NCBI GenBank assembly: GCA_934045905.1
Contig: OW203762.1
Span: forward strand, 56,631,411-56,695,410
Reading direction: 5' to 3'
Length of the DNA: 64,000 nt
Origin: Leuctra nigra
Lineage: Eukaryota > Arthropoda > Insecta > Plecoptera > Leuctridae
Below are positions 58,701-64,000 of this stretch, in pieces; positions within the stretch are counted from its first letter, which is position 1; each line of letters opens with the position of its first letter. A program made the position numbers and the translations under genes. The notes beneath the pieces were generated by a model. The model had not been told where the DNA came from. It worked only from the letters and a program-made list of their open reading frames with translations, and did no database searches.

Positions 58701-60548
58701 AATAAGCTGGGACTTGGCCTTGTAATTCCAAATCAAGTAAATAGCTTGAATGAGTCTGCAAGCAGTTCAGCGTCCGACACAAAGTGTGTCCCTGCTGAGA
58801 GTTCTCATCAGGTTAGTGAAGTGAAGCCTTCGACATCGTCATCCTCTGCTCAATGTAGTACTTCTTCGACCAATCCCAAGGAAGAGCCTGCAACTTGCGT
58901 CCCAAGTGCAGAAGATTTCAAGTCGGCAACCTTGAGTGCGTTACAAAGGCGGAAGAAGATGACTAACATGCAGTCAAAGGTACTTCCCCCTTCGACATCA
59001 AATCAGCTTGCGAAGAACCCAACGGAGAATGCACCAGATCCAATCAAACCAACAGCCGTGAAGAAAAATCCTAATCAGCAAATTCTAACGAAGAACGAAG
59101 AGATTATCAAAGCACCGATGGCAAAGAGGTCTGTGTATGTAAACGAAGCACTGAAGCGCAAGTTGCAAGGACCTCATAATGCAGGCGACGTGTTGAGCAA
59201 GACCAGTTTGGGACAGAAGAAGGGTAGAGTGGCTCAGCGTCCAGCTGTAGCGGCCACACTCAAGCGGCCAGGGACGAAGCCAGCGGAGCCAGCGGCTCTG
59301 GTGAAGAAAGTTCGACTCGATGAGACGAGTTCAAGCGGCATCGAGGTAAAGAGAGAAATGCACCAGGAAGAGAAAGCAGAGAGTGATGTAAAGAATGCTG
59401 TTAAAAAAGCAACTCTTAAGAAGGAGAATGTTGAGTCGTCTTCCAACAGTACAATACTCATGCAAACAGTTCAAGCTAACCCCTCAACACTCGAAACACT
59501 TTCGATAAAGACTGAATTATCAATGCCACATTCTAAACCTGTGTATAATAATCAACCGAATGTTGAAAATCCACTCCTATTGAAGCAGCCGCAACTGAAA
59601 ACTGAAGGGACTACAATTAAGGTTGGTAGTCACAAAGAAACAAGTTCAGGAGTTTCTAAGAACAACATCAGTCCCAATCACAAGATTTCCTGTAATGCAT
59701 CAGTAAAATCAAGTAAAAAACCTAGTGCCAGTAGTGTTTACAGCAGTTGCCATCCAGTTTATTCACAACAGCATGTACCGAAAAACAAGAAACTAGACGG
59801 AGAGAAAGTCACGTCTCCCATTCCGCAGCTCCTAGAGATCCCCAAGCCTGGAAGTAAGAAGCCTGACAGCGGACTGCAAGTAACCAAACAAGAGATACGT
59901 CAAGATCCAAAACAGGACCTCATTGGAGCCTTGGACCTTACAGCGCGACCACAGTCAAAATCACAGTCTATCAACTATCCGTCGCCTTCAACGACAAAGC
60001 ATTTTCCAGGGTCACCTCCTGTCTCGCCTAGCAGCTCTTCTCGGTTAATTCCATCGCAGCTAAAGATACCTAATCTCTCCCGTCTTCCTTTAAAGCCAGC
60101 CTCGTCTGGTGCAACGACCCCCCAACTCAACCGCGGGATTAACCCCCAGGTTAAACTTCGCCGCATCGGCACTCCCATTAGCGACTTCCAGAACCGAAAG
60201 AATGTGCCTCCTCAACCTTCCAGTTCAGAGGTAGTGACACGGGCCGTTGTAGAAGAACCAAACGCATCGCGAATGTTATCACTAGGCGACTACCGCAGTG
60301 CGATGTTGCCGCCGACCATGCGCGGGTCCAAGGAGCCGCACGAAACCCCAAGCACCTCGCATGCACCCTCCGACTCCGCGGCGATGAGGCAACGACTTGA
60401 GATGCAAGCGCGCATGTGGGGAGCGGGAGCTCGGCCCGATTGGTTTCAAGACGCAGAATATGTGAAACGAATGGAGACTTTCATGAAATCATTAGGTGAG
60501 ATGCCTTCCACTTCAAGTTTTTCCAATAGCAAGAAGTGTAATAGGTGA
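34595..60548 (+). CDS. Psc: Polycomb group RING finger protein, Psc/Su(z)2-like
   Basis: PRC1-type chromatin protein: the RING pairs with Sce/RING1 for H2A ubiquitylation and the RAWUL domain binds partners; the long tail of fly Psc compacts chromatin. Coding exons: 34595-34709, 43081-43177, 43255-43358, 44891-44987, 47429-47510, 56574-56681, 56760-56840, 57789-60548. They total 3444 bp, exactly 1147 codons plus TGA, with matching phases. The C3HC4 RING is at residues 19-57 ([29 protein letters not shown]). [16 protein letters not shown] and [15 protein letters not shown] follow, then RAWUL from about 173 ([34 protein letters not shown]). Residues after about 245 are a 900-aa Ser/Pro/Lys-rich disordered tail in one exon. 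The long tail favours Psc/Su(z)2 over the short PCGF paralogs. Introns carry major repeats. Confidence 0.9.
35258..35930 (-). mobile_element. LINE fragment, reverse transcriptase N-terminal part
   Basis: Two overlapping minus-strand frames (35914-35528 and 35544-35212) separated by a frameshift near 35535. They read [18 protein letters not shown], then [20 protein letters not shown] and [18 protein letters not shown], the fingers/palm entry of non-LTR reverse transcriptases. The catalytic YADD part is missing. Probably the same family as 7252-8192, which holds the complementary C-terminal part. Degenerate copy. Confidence 0.75.
37079..37810 (-). CDS. transposon-borne ORF, 243 aa, probable truncated element protein
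   Basis: ATG at 37810, TAG at 37079-37081. It contains a Cys/His pattern ([32 protein letters not shown]) that could bind zinc, a Ser-rich linker (ESSSSDSG), then [20 protein letters not shown]. To my knowledge such modules occur at the N-terminus of uncharacterised, probably transposon-encoded arthropod proteins, but I cannot name the family. The frame runs into the inner edge of the left inverted arm, where it stops, so it is probably a C-terminally truncated remnant lacking a catalytic domain. Confidence 0.5.
   Translation of the reverse strand: MYSIGIYRNEECTAGEELKSVSNFRSQTKTLLTLRSGCENIITICQYHENSYLKYYSRRENKCSDPFSIHPEILKTKGLTQIDFDWRLKYMDIVELIPGKRLCTLCRKTLPKRLEAFHSTQPTPAKDADADETFESPACDPEVVSQSLAALGVSLDARKMKGKSYPKRKYKQVKATMKKTLHLYAPSTSQMAESSSSDSGGLLAMNDHKEIIAQLKDKFKSCNRSEKVTILSVLPKSAYLLQY
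37840..38385. repeat. tandem repeat with alternating half-units
   Basis: Repeats of about 45-50 bp alternating in two versions (cacgcaccttgtccaacaac and cacgcaaattgtccaacaat), each followed by aacactcgtgtccttcc or close variants; the higher-order period is about 95 bp. It begins about 30 bp upstream of the start of the minus-strand ORF at 37810, so it could act as its promoter or transposase-binding region. Confidence 0.75.
39076..39147 (-). tRNA. tRNA-like sequence, anticodon GGA, repeat-borne
   Basis: 72 nt that fold as a class I tRNA: acceptor strand CCTCGA/TCGAGG (six pairs, the outermost G-A mismatched), D arm gctcagctggtagagc, anticodon stem TCTGA/TCGGA with loop CTGGATA (anticodon GGA), T arm gtgggttcgagtcccac. 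TTTT follows within 10 nt. The Ser-type anticodon without a long variable arm argues against a genuine tRNA-Ser. Confidence 0.5.
39327..39377 (+). tRNA. partial tRNA-like sequence
   Basis: Contains only the anticodon arm, T arm and 3' acceptor strand of the repeat-borne tRNA-like core; the D arm and 5' acceptor strand are replaced by unrelated sequence. Not functional. Confidence 0.4.
39608..39679 (+). tRNA. tRNA-like sequence, anticodon GGA, direct copy 1
   Basis: Same 72-nt core as at 39076, in the plus orientation. A box (tagctcagctgg) and B box (ggttcgagtcc) match RNA polymerase III promoters and a TTTT stretch lies just downstream (atcttttcac). Confidence 0.5.
39910..39981 (+). tRNA. 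tRNA-like sequence, anticodon GGA, direct copy 2
   Basis: As copy 1, with one change (gaagatcg instead of gaaggtcg) in the variable region. Boxes and the downstream TTTT are kept. Confidence 0.5.
40212..40283 (+). tRNA. tRNA-like sequence, anticodon GGA, direct copy 3
   Basis: As copy 1, with gagttccac in place of gagtcccac, which weakens one T-stem pair. The downstream TTTT is kept. Confidence 0.45.
41816..43080. other. Psc: rest of Psc-like intron 1
   Basis: AT-rich. A stretch at 42300-42400 has tandem ggaactag/aggaact words and may be an eroded element end. Polypyrimidine tract ttctatcttttctctttcag leads into exon 2. No coding frame supported. Confidence 0.35.
43081..44987 (+). CDS. Psc: Psc-like exons 2-4
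   Basis: Exons 43081-43177, 43255-43358 and 44891-44987. They complete the RING ([20 protein letters not shown]) and encode the conserved stretch after it ([20 protein letters not shown]) and the segment [17 protein letters not shown] typical of Psc/Su(z)2. Donors gtaaga, gtaagc and gtaagt are all near consensus. A hAT-like element (43444-44329) occupies much of the intron between exons 3 and 4. Confidence 0.9.
43444..44329. mobile_element. hAT-like element with perfect 8-bp duplication
   Basis: Begins TAGAGATCCGATTACA and ends with the inverse of TAGAGATCCAATTATA. Perfect duplication GCAATAGA at 43436-43443 and 44330-44337. Words aatttcgcgttt and aaatttcgcg recur inside. No transposase frame. 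Located in the intron between Psc-like exons 3 and 4. Confidence 0.82.
45661..46874. mobile_element. hAT-like element carrying a nested hAT
   Basis: Ends CAGACATGGGCAGTATCTAG and, inverted, CAGACATGGGCAAAATACTC. Perfect 8-bp duplication AGTGTATT at 45653-45660 and 46875-46882. Subterminal repeats of gatacaagatac/gtatcttgtat. A second element sits inside at 46024-46686. Confidence 0.85.
46024..46686. mobile_element. nested hAT-like MITE
   Basis: Ends TAGGGATGGCACTTTTAACG and, inverted, TAGGGATGGCACCCGGTAAA. Flanks TGTATGAG and TGTACGAG agree at 7 of 8 positions. Subterminal repeats of ggtaaatttaccgg. Confidence 0.78.
47429..47510 (+). CDS. Psc: Psc-like exon 5, source of the 75-bp array
   Basis: Starts after aattccag; TT from exon 4 plus A gives Leu, then [20 protein letters not shown] and DSASNTE, ending at donor gtgagt in phase 0. 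The last 57 bp (from 47454) and the start of the intron form the unit amplified downstream. Because the unit is 75 bp, use of a later donor would add 25 residues per copy in frame for roughly the first 45 copies; the short form is the most economical model. The acidic, Ser-rich linker fits the stretch just before RAWUL. Confidence 0.75.
47454..54958 (+). repeat. 75-bp minisatellite, about 100 copies, spanning Psc-like exon 5/intron 5 junction
   Basis: The unit begins agcttgtctagtcagagctc, contains ggcacagttgacagcgcatc and caataccgag|gtgagt, and ends tctcatgctg. Period 75 bp. From 47454 to 54951, allowing for two deletions totalling 3 bp, the length equals 100 units. Each unit carries the exon 5 donor (gag|gtgagt) and an acceptor-like ctagtcag|ag. 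Most variants are single substitutions, chiefly ATG to ACG in the intronic third. Both strands are open over long spans because 75 is divisible by 3. Two frame breaks: a 1-bp loss near 50850 and a 2-bp loss near 52617. It ends in unique sequence at 54959. Confidence 0.95.
55438..55770 (+). repeat. GC-rich segment, possibly a LINE 5' region
   Basis: Abrupt rise in G+C. Starts acaactgccaccttaacgtg and has gtggtggtggggtttgtgtt, sequence that reminds me of untranslated 5' ends of non-LTR elements. No open frame with recognisable domains. It directly abuts the tail of the reversed LINE at 55785. Confidence 0.3.
55785..56190 (-). mobile_element. LINE 3'-end fragment
   Basis: Minus-strand frame 56188-55904 reads [20 protein letters not shown], then [14 protein letters not shown], the conserved C-terminal region seen also in the copy at 7252-8192. 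It is followed by the shared 3' UTR and an ATT tail (aataataat at 55786-55795 on the plus strand). 5'-truncated within the thumb region. Confidence 0.78.
56574..56840 (+). CDS. Psc: Psc-like exons 6-7, RAWUL domain
   Basis: Exons 56574-56681 and 56760-56840, phase 0 throughout, donors gtgagt. Encode [20 protein letters not shown] and [20 protein letters not shown], then YIYTWKG. This ubiquitin-like RAWUL fold is completed by the first residues of exon 8 ([10 protein letters not shown]), as in fly Psc. Confidence 0.9.
56841..57470. other. Psc: first part of intron 7 of the Psc-like gene
   Basis: AT-rich intron sequence with no coding frame or repeat boundary that I could support. A tandem repeat follows at 57471. 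Confidence 0.4.
57471..57720. repeat. 84-bp tandem repeat, three copies
   Basis: Copies start at 57471, 57555 and 57639 with gttgccgggatgggttc and contain gatgtcacatactcgacctt. The third copy is slightly shorter and diverged (gaagacaggtag). It ends about 70 bp before the exon 8 acceptor of the Psc-like gene. Open in both strands because 84 is divisible by 3. Confidence 0.88.
57789..60548 (+). CDS. Psc: Psc-like exon 8, long disordered C-terminal tail
   Basis: One 2760-bp exon. After [17 protein letters not shown] the frame is low-complexity, rich in Ser, Pro, Lys, Gln and Thr, with short basic patches (KRKLQG, KKVRL, RRKKM). The last 60 residues look more ordered ([18 protein letters not shown]) and may be a short conserved helix. 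The frame is open to TGA without damage. Similar basic disordered tails carry the compaction activity of fly Psc. Confidence 0.88.
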   Translation, partial: SAPMRFFFRISEVPESTVLELMPQEEFPISPIQPTNLKTEKQHSPIASVKLLEVQQSPHTNSVQRSFASISDTQPTLSSPSGSSQELANTLLRGQTEQVQMSTSAPIVETLQLEQLSKKSIVKLTKLSTKSRDPKTHAKNNVPALSSVKVDDRLPSILLGQLSKIPGKLQELSHPEPLSNPPVLQATPGQTNKTSGIVSAENPDPKLNHEHLSTTSKLPNPSQQDPANNVLLKKEIESSASIPGPSNTLTVKSSTSIYSVTEVNHVTAKLQNNEVTPLQCGLLQSQDSTAVAHSTTVSKPKGSLNKLGLGLVIPNQVNSLNESASSSASDTKCVPAESSHQVSEVKPSTSSSSAQCSTSSTNPKEEPATCVPSAEDFKSATLSALQRRKKMTNMQSKVLPPSTSNQLAKNPTENAPDPIKPTAVKKNPNQQILTKNEEIIKAPMAKRSVYVNEALKRKLQGPHNAGDVLSKTSLGQKKGRVAQRPAVAATLKRPGTKPAEPAALVKKVRLDETSSSGIEVKREMHQEEKAESDVKNAVKKATLKKENVESSSNSTILMQTVQANPSTLETLSIKTELSMPHSKPVYNNQPNVENPLLLKQPQLKTEGTTIKVGSHKETSSGVSKNNISPNHKISCNASVKSSKKPSASSVYSSCHPVYSQQHVPKNKKLDGEKVTSPIPQLLEIPKPGSKKPDSGLQVTKQEIRQDPKQDLIGALDLTARPQSKSQSINYPSPSTTKHFPGSPPVSPSSSSRLIPSQLKIPNLSRLPLKPASSGATTPQLNRGINPQVKLRRIGTPISDFQNRKNVPPQPSSSEVVTRAVVEEPNASRMLSLGDYRSAMLPPTMRGSKEPHETPSTSHAPSDSAAMRQRLEMQARMWGAGARPDWFQDAEYVKRMETFMKSLGEMPSTSSFSNSKKCNR

Positions 60549-60998
60549 TGAAGAACTTACATTCTGATTGAACTGTTCCTACATGCTGTATGTACTATTC
60601 TTGGTAACTAATGAACACTTACAGATGCCTAGTTGATTACTGGTAATAGTATGAAATAATCAAGCTCAAACTGTACTACTTCTAGATTAAAGCCTAAATA
60701 ACACGTATCAATGTTTCGATCAAGACTTGAGCTCATGACAACATCTCCAGAAATCATTGACATCAATAATTTCAGTCAAATCAGTAAAACCTTGGAGTTA
60801 TAGATCAAGAAATGAACTCGATACTTGATTGCAAATTGTTCCGAGAAATTCAGGCTACAAAAGTCAAAAGCTTTCAAATTATTTTGTAATGAATCAAATT
60901 ATTATCTTGTTCTTTGGAATAGGTATAATTATTAGTCTAACGTAAATACAACAAAATCTACCTACACAATGCAACCTAGGTAATAGTTTCTCAATTAT

Positions 60999-61083
60999 GT
61001 ACACCCACCTCCAAGTGCTCCTACCGTTTTATACATTGTGCTCTTATGAGAAACACAGTACGAACACTTGGAGGTGGGTGTAC
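60999..61083. other. perfect 19-bp hairpin downstream of the Psc-like gene
   Basis: gtacacccacctccaagtg (60999-61017) and its exact inverse (61065-61083) around a 47-nt loop, about 450 bp after the stop codon, hence possibly in the 3' UTR. It could be a small MITE or a structured RNA element. No flanking duplication identified. Confidence 0.5.
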
Positions 61084-61172
61084 TCTTTTATTATCTTTGT
61101 TTGTGGTACTCTGTTTAACATTTTTAATTTTATACCTATTGTGTGAGTAGGTACAATATATTGTCACATTTA

Positions 61173-61329
61173 GACCCGGTTGTACGATGTCCCGATAAGT
61201 AAGATAAAGTTCACTTTAGCCTTCAAGTGGACTTGAGCGGTCTAGATGGCTGTGTTACATTGGCTGTTGCCATGGTTTCAGCCGATAAATCCTACCGCTA
61301 ACTTTGTCGGGACATTGTACAATCGGACC
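61173..61329. mobile_element. harbinger-like MITE with TTA duplication
   Basis: Ends gacccggttgtacgatgtcc and, inverted, ggacattgtacaatcggacc. TTA at 61170-61172 and 61330-61332. 157 bp, non-coding. Similar in style to the MITE at 20881-21036, but with different ends. Confidence 0.68.
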
Positions 61330-61704
61330 TTAATGGATAAGGAATACTTGTTTTAAAATCACTTCAAGGTTAGATGATTATTGGAAGTTCCTAAATCACT
61401 CTTTTTCTAGTAGGTATGTACTCTTTTTAAAGAAAATACTTGAAAATAAACCCACCGCTCGAAGCAACTGATCTTGAATAGTTTGGATGGTCAAGTCCAA
61501 ATCTTCATGTTTTATGGCAGCAAACTTGAATATGTCCCAAGTGTATATTTTTCTCATGTAGCTTTAATATGTCAAGCTAAACCCATACATCGTATGTAAG
61601 AAATTAGATTGTATCAATAGTGTCAGATGTCAAATATAATTTGTGAATAAATGACATTTTGGTATGTAAATACCCAGTTATACACAAGTACTTAAAAATT
61701 ATTT

Positions 61705-62342
61705 GATATTCGACACTAAAAGTTGCAAAACGCCACCTAGCGGAAAAAGTTAACATCTATACCACGAGTACTTGTGCACATGCGCACAGGGCGTGTTCAT
61801 GGCAAGTCACTTAGATGTCAATCGTAACGAGTTCAGTAAAAGTAATAATTACATCGCGAAATAACAGAAATTGATGAATACCTTAGTGTCAACAATCAAA
61901 TACAATCGGCATATTTCATTACAGCATACATTCATTCAAATTCTTTTGAAAACGAGTTGTCTATTCACCAAAAATCACCATTTGACAGATGCAAATTGTT
62001 TTTCTCACGGCATTCTGAACACACATTTTTCTTGACGCATCGTTCAAACAATTGCAATCTGTCAAATGCTGCTTTTGGCGAATAGACAACTCGTTTTCAC
62101 AAGAATTTGAATGAATGTGTGCTGTAATGAAATATGCCAATTGTATTTGATTGTTGACACTGAGGTAAGAATCAATTTCTGTTATTTCGCGATGTATTTA
62201 TAACTTTTTACTGAACTCGTCACGATTGACATCTAAGTGACTTGTATGTTGCAAGTACGCACGCGCTGGGATTGTACTCGCGGGAGCGTCCATCTTATAT
62301 TTACTAGCGCACTCTCTAGGTACTTTTAGTGTCGGATACTAT
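61705..62342. mobile_element. foldback MITE
   Basis: Tips gatattcgacactaaaagt and the inverse (tacttttagtgtcggatac). Inside, 61795-62005 and 62035-62255 are inverted copies (ttgtctattcaccaaaa, caaatacaatcggcatattt, agtcacttagatgtcaatcg). Non-coding, about 640 bp. Confidence 0.72.
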
Positions 62343-62404
62343 TTAGAGGTTTTATAAGTCTTCCACCCAGTATTATAAATTGTAATACTAGGAAAACGCT
62401 CAGA

Positions 62405-63093
62405 ATAATAATAATAATGTTTTTTTTATTAGCAACTTAGGATTATACACAGTAAGTAATTGCACTGTCCGGTGGTTACTATACAGTTTCACAATCTGAT
62501 GCATACATATTATACATGAATCCGATACAGGAAATTATTTTTACACATCATCTGGAAATATATTTTTGGCAAGTTCCTTGGATGGCAAGCTATTCCATAG
62601 CCTAGTCCCTCTGCCAAGGATTGAGTGGCGTCCTATTTGTACGTTAGCTTCTGAACTCTCGATAACGTTGATGGCCCTGCAGAGTGTGGGTCCCAAATTC
62701 CACTGCAGTATTCAACTAATGGTCGAATTAGGCAAACATATGCATGTTGTTTAGTCTTAGAGCGACTACCCTTTAAGTTACGCATTACCAAATGTAAAGA
62801 TCTTAGGGTTACTCCCGGTATGTGCTTGGACCAGCTTAGGTTCTTAGTTAGCGGTACCCCTAGATATTTACAACTGTCTGATTTAATGAGTTGCTGGTTG
62901 TTTATTGGGTAAGTGGTTGGGATTGGGGATCTTCTGGTGAAGCTAACAATAGTGGTTTTGGCAGCATTTAACCTCATTCCGTTCTCGTTTACCCATTCTT
63001 GGATGTTATCCAGGTCATCTTGGATGCGTACTTGATCCTCCGGCACTTGGATTGAGGAGAAAAATATGAGGTCGTCAGCAAAAAATTTCATGG
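62405..63093 (-). mobile_element. LINE fragment of a second family
   Basis: Minus-strand frame 63091-62633 begins FFADDLIFFSSI (FADD form of the reverse transcriptase catalytic motif), then GMRLNAAKTTIVSFTRR, YLGVPLTKNLSWSKHI and LVEYCSGIWDPHSAG, typical of Jockey/CR1-type elements. The 3' end at the left carries an ATT-type tail (aataataataat, 62406-62417). 5'-truncated. Clearly different from the 7252-8192 family. Confidence 0.75.
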
Positions 63094-64000
63094 GGGCTAA
63101 TATGACCTATTCTGCTTATTAAAGAGCGTTTCATTGTAAATATTTTGATGTATCTAACTCTTTTTTGACCTTTGTTGGTTGGTTCCTTTTTGCTTAATGC
63201 CGTCCAATTGAGCAGATGGGTGACCGATCCCGTAAGCAGCTAGGCAGTAGAAAGGAGGGGGCTATTTTATATATTATCCATGTCATAATCAACATCATAC
63301 TCGTAACCTTAATGGGGAGATCCAATAATGGCAGAGTAATGTATAAATCACCACCTTCATGTACTCTCTCTATTCGAGGGGAGCATTGTTATTAAATAGT
63401 CCTGGAATTCCGCTATGAACAATAGATGTTCATATTTAATAATTGATAAACAAATGAAGCCAAGAAGTTAAATGGTTGGTAAAGCAGTTTGAATTTGTTT
63501 TCATTGTTGGCAAAAGTTGGAACTATGCATTTCCCGTCGAATGGCAGTAGAAGGGAATGAAGAGAGTGGTGATGGTGTAAAATTAAAATAATATTATAGG
63601 TACACTCGGCCAAAGATATAATATGAAAATTGTTGCAAGATTTATAGCTGAAAATGTCTAGCTTCATTACTAAAAGTAGCATAGACCAAATCAAGATTTT
63701 AATAGTTCTAGAATTTCTTGTTGGGTAGAAAGGTTTGGAGATCTCCTACAGAAATGATCCTGTGAAGTGTGAAGTATGATCTTCTCTGAAATAAAAATTT
63801 GAAAGTCTATTCTTCCATTCTTGGCTAGGCTGTCTTTGAGATCTTAGCAGTGCTCTATGCAAACATACAAAACACAAACTATTTTTGAACAATAATTTCA
63901 TCATCAGTGGTGTATATCAAGAGATACTGCTACTCTGCAATGTTGCCAACACCTTGTAAGATCTTCAATATTCTCTGCAGTTGCTTGCCGATCCTCCATT
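63094..64000. other. no recognisable feature
   Basis: AT-rich sequence with short frames only. No repeat boundary, RNA gene or exon could be supported. Confidence 0.4.

Noticed and set aside
1..64000. Bacterial or viral segments, horizontally acquired gene clusters
   Set aside because: No prokaryotic-type operons or viral gene sets were seen; all recognisable coding sequence is metazoan or transposon-derived.

Overview
The window reads as nuclear DNA of an animal, most likely an insect or other arthropod. It is AT-rich, its genes have spliceosomal introns with GT-AG borders, and the genes are metazoan: a DNA polymerase alpha catalytic subunit, a DNAJC16-type ER J-protein, and a Polycomb-group RING/RAWUL protein of the Psc/Su(z)2 class. 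Frequent taggtacctacc-type simple sequence and many hAT, pogo-like, TTAA-type and LINE copies also fit an insect. No species can be named from the sequence alone. No operon, plasmid, phage or CRISPR structure is present.

Layout. (1) 49-16774, + strand: the last twelve exons of the polymerase alpha gene; the 5' part lies outside the window. The exon phases add up exactly (2199 bp, 732 codons plus stop). Its introns are packed with transposons, several nested and many with intact target-site duplications. (2) 16775-22640: intergenic, holding small inverted-repeat elements, a 34-bp tandem repeat and LINE scraps. (3) 22641-25384, - strand: complete two-exon DNAJC16-like gene (803 aa). About 230 bp upstream lies an inverted-repeat element with CACGTG in both arms around a 114-bp tandem repeat. 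(4) 26561-29461: intergenic, with a TTAA-flanked element and a decayed SINE. (5) 29462-31111, + strand: an orphan 549-codon Cys-rich ORF. A possible two-exon gene of 150 aa (31916-32478) follows, downstream of a TATA box. (6) 34595-60548, + strand: complete Psc-like gene in eight coding exons (1147 aa). Its 8.4-kb first coding intron holds a nested transposon complex with tRNA-like repeats. The intron after exon 5 begins with a 7.5-kb array of about 100 copies of a 75-bp unit made from the exon 5/intron junction. (7) 60549-64000: 3' flank with a hairpin, a harbinger-like MITE, a foldback element and a LINE fragment.

The three recognised genes act in separate processes (replication priming, ER J-protein function, chromatin silencing), so there is no pathway-level link. 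The most striking structure is the 75-bp array: each unit carries an exact copy of the exon 5 splice donor and an acceptor-like site, so it could act as a large field of decoy or alternative splice sites inside a Polycomb gene.
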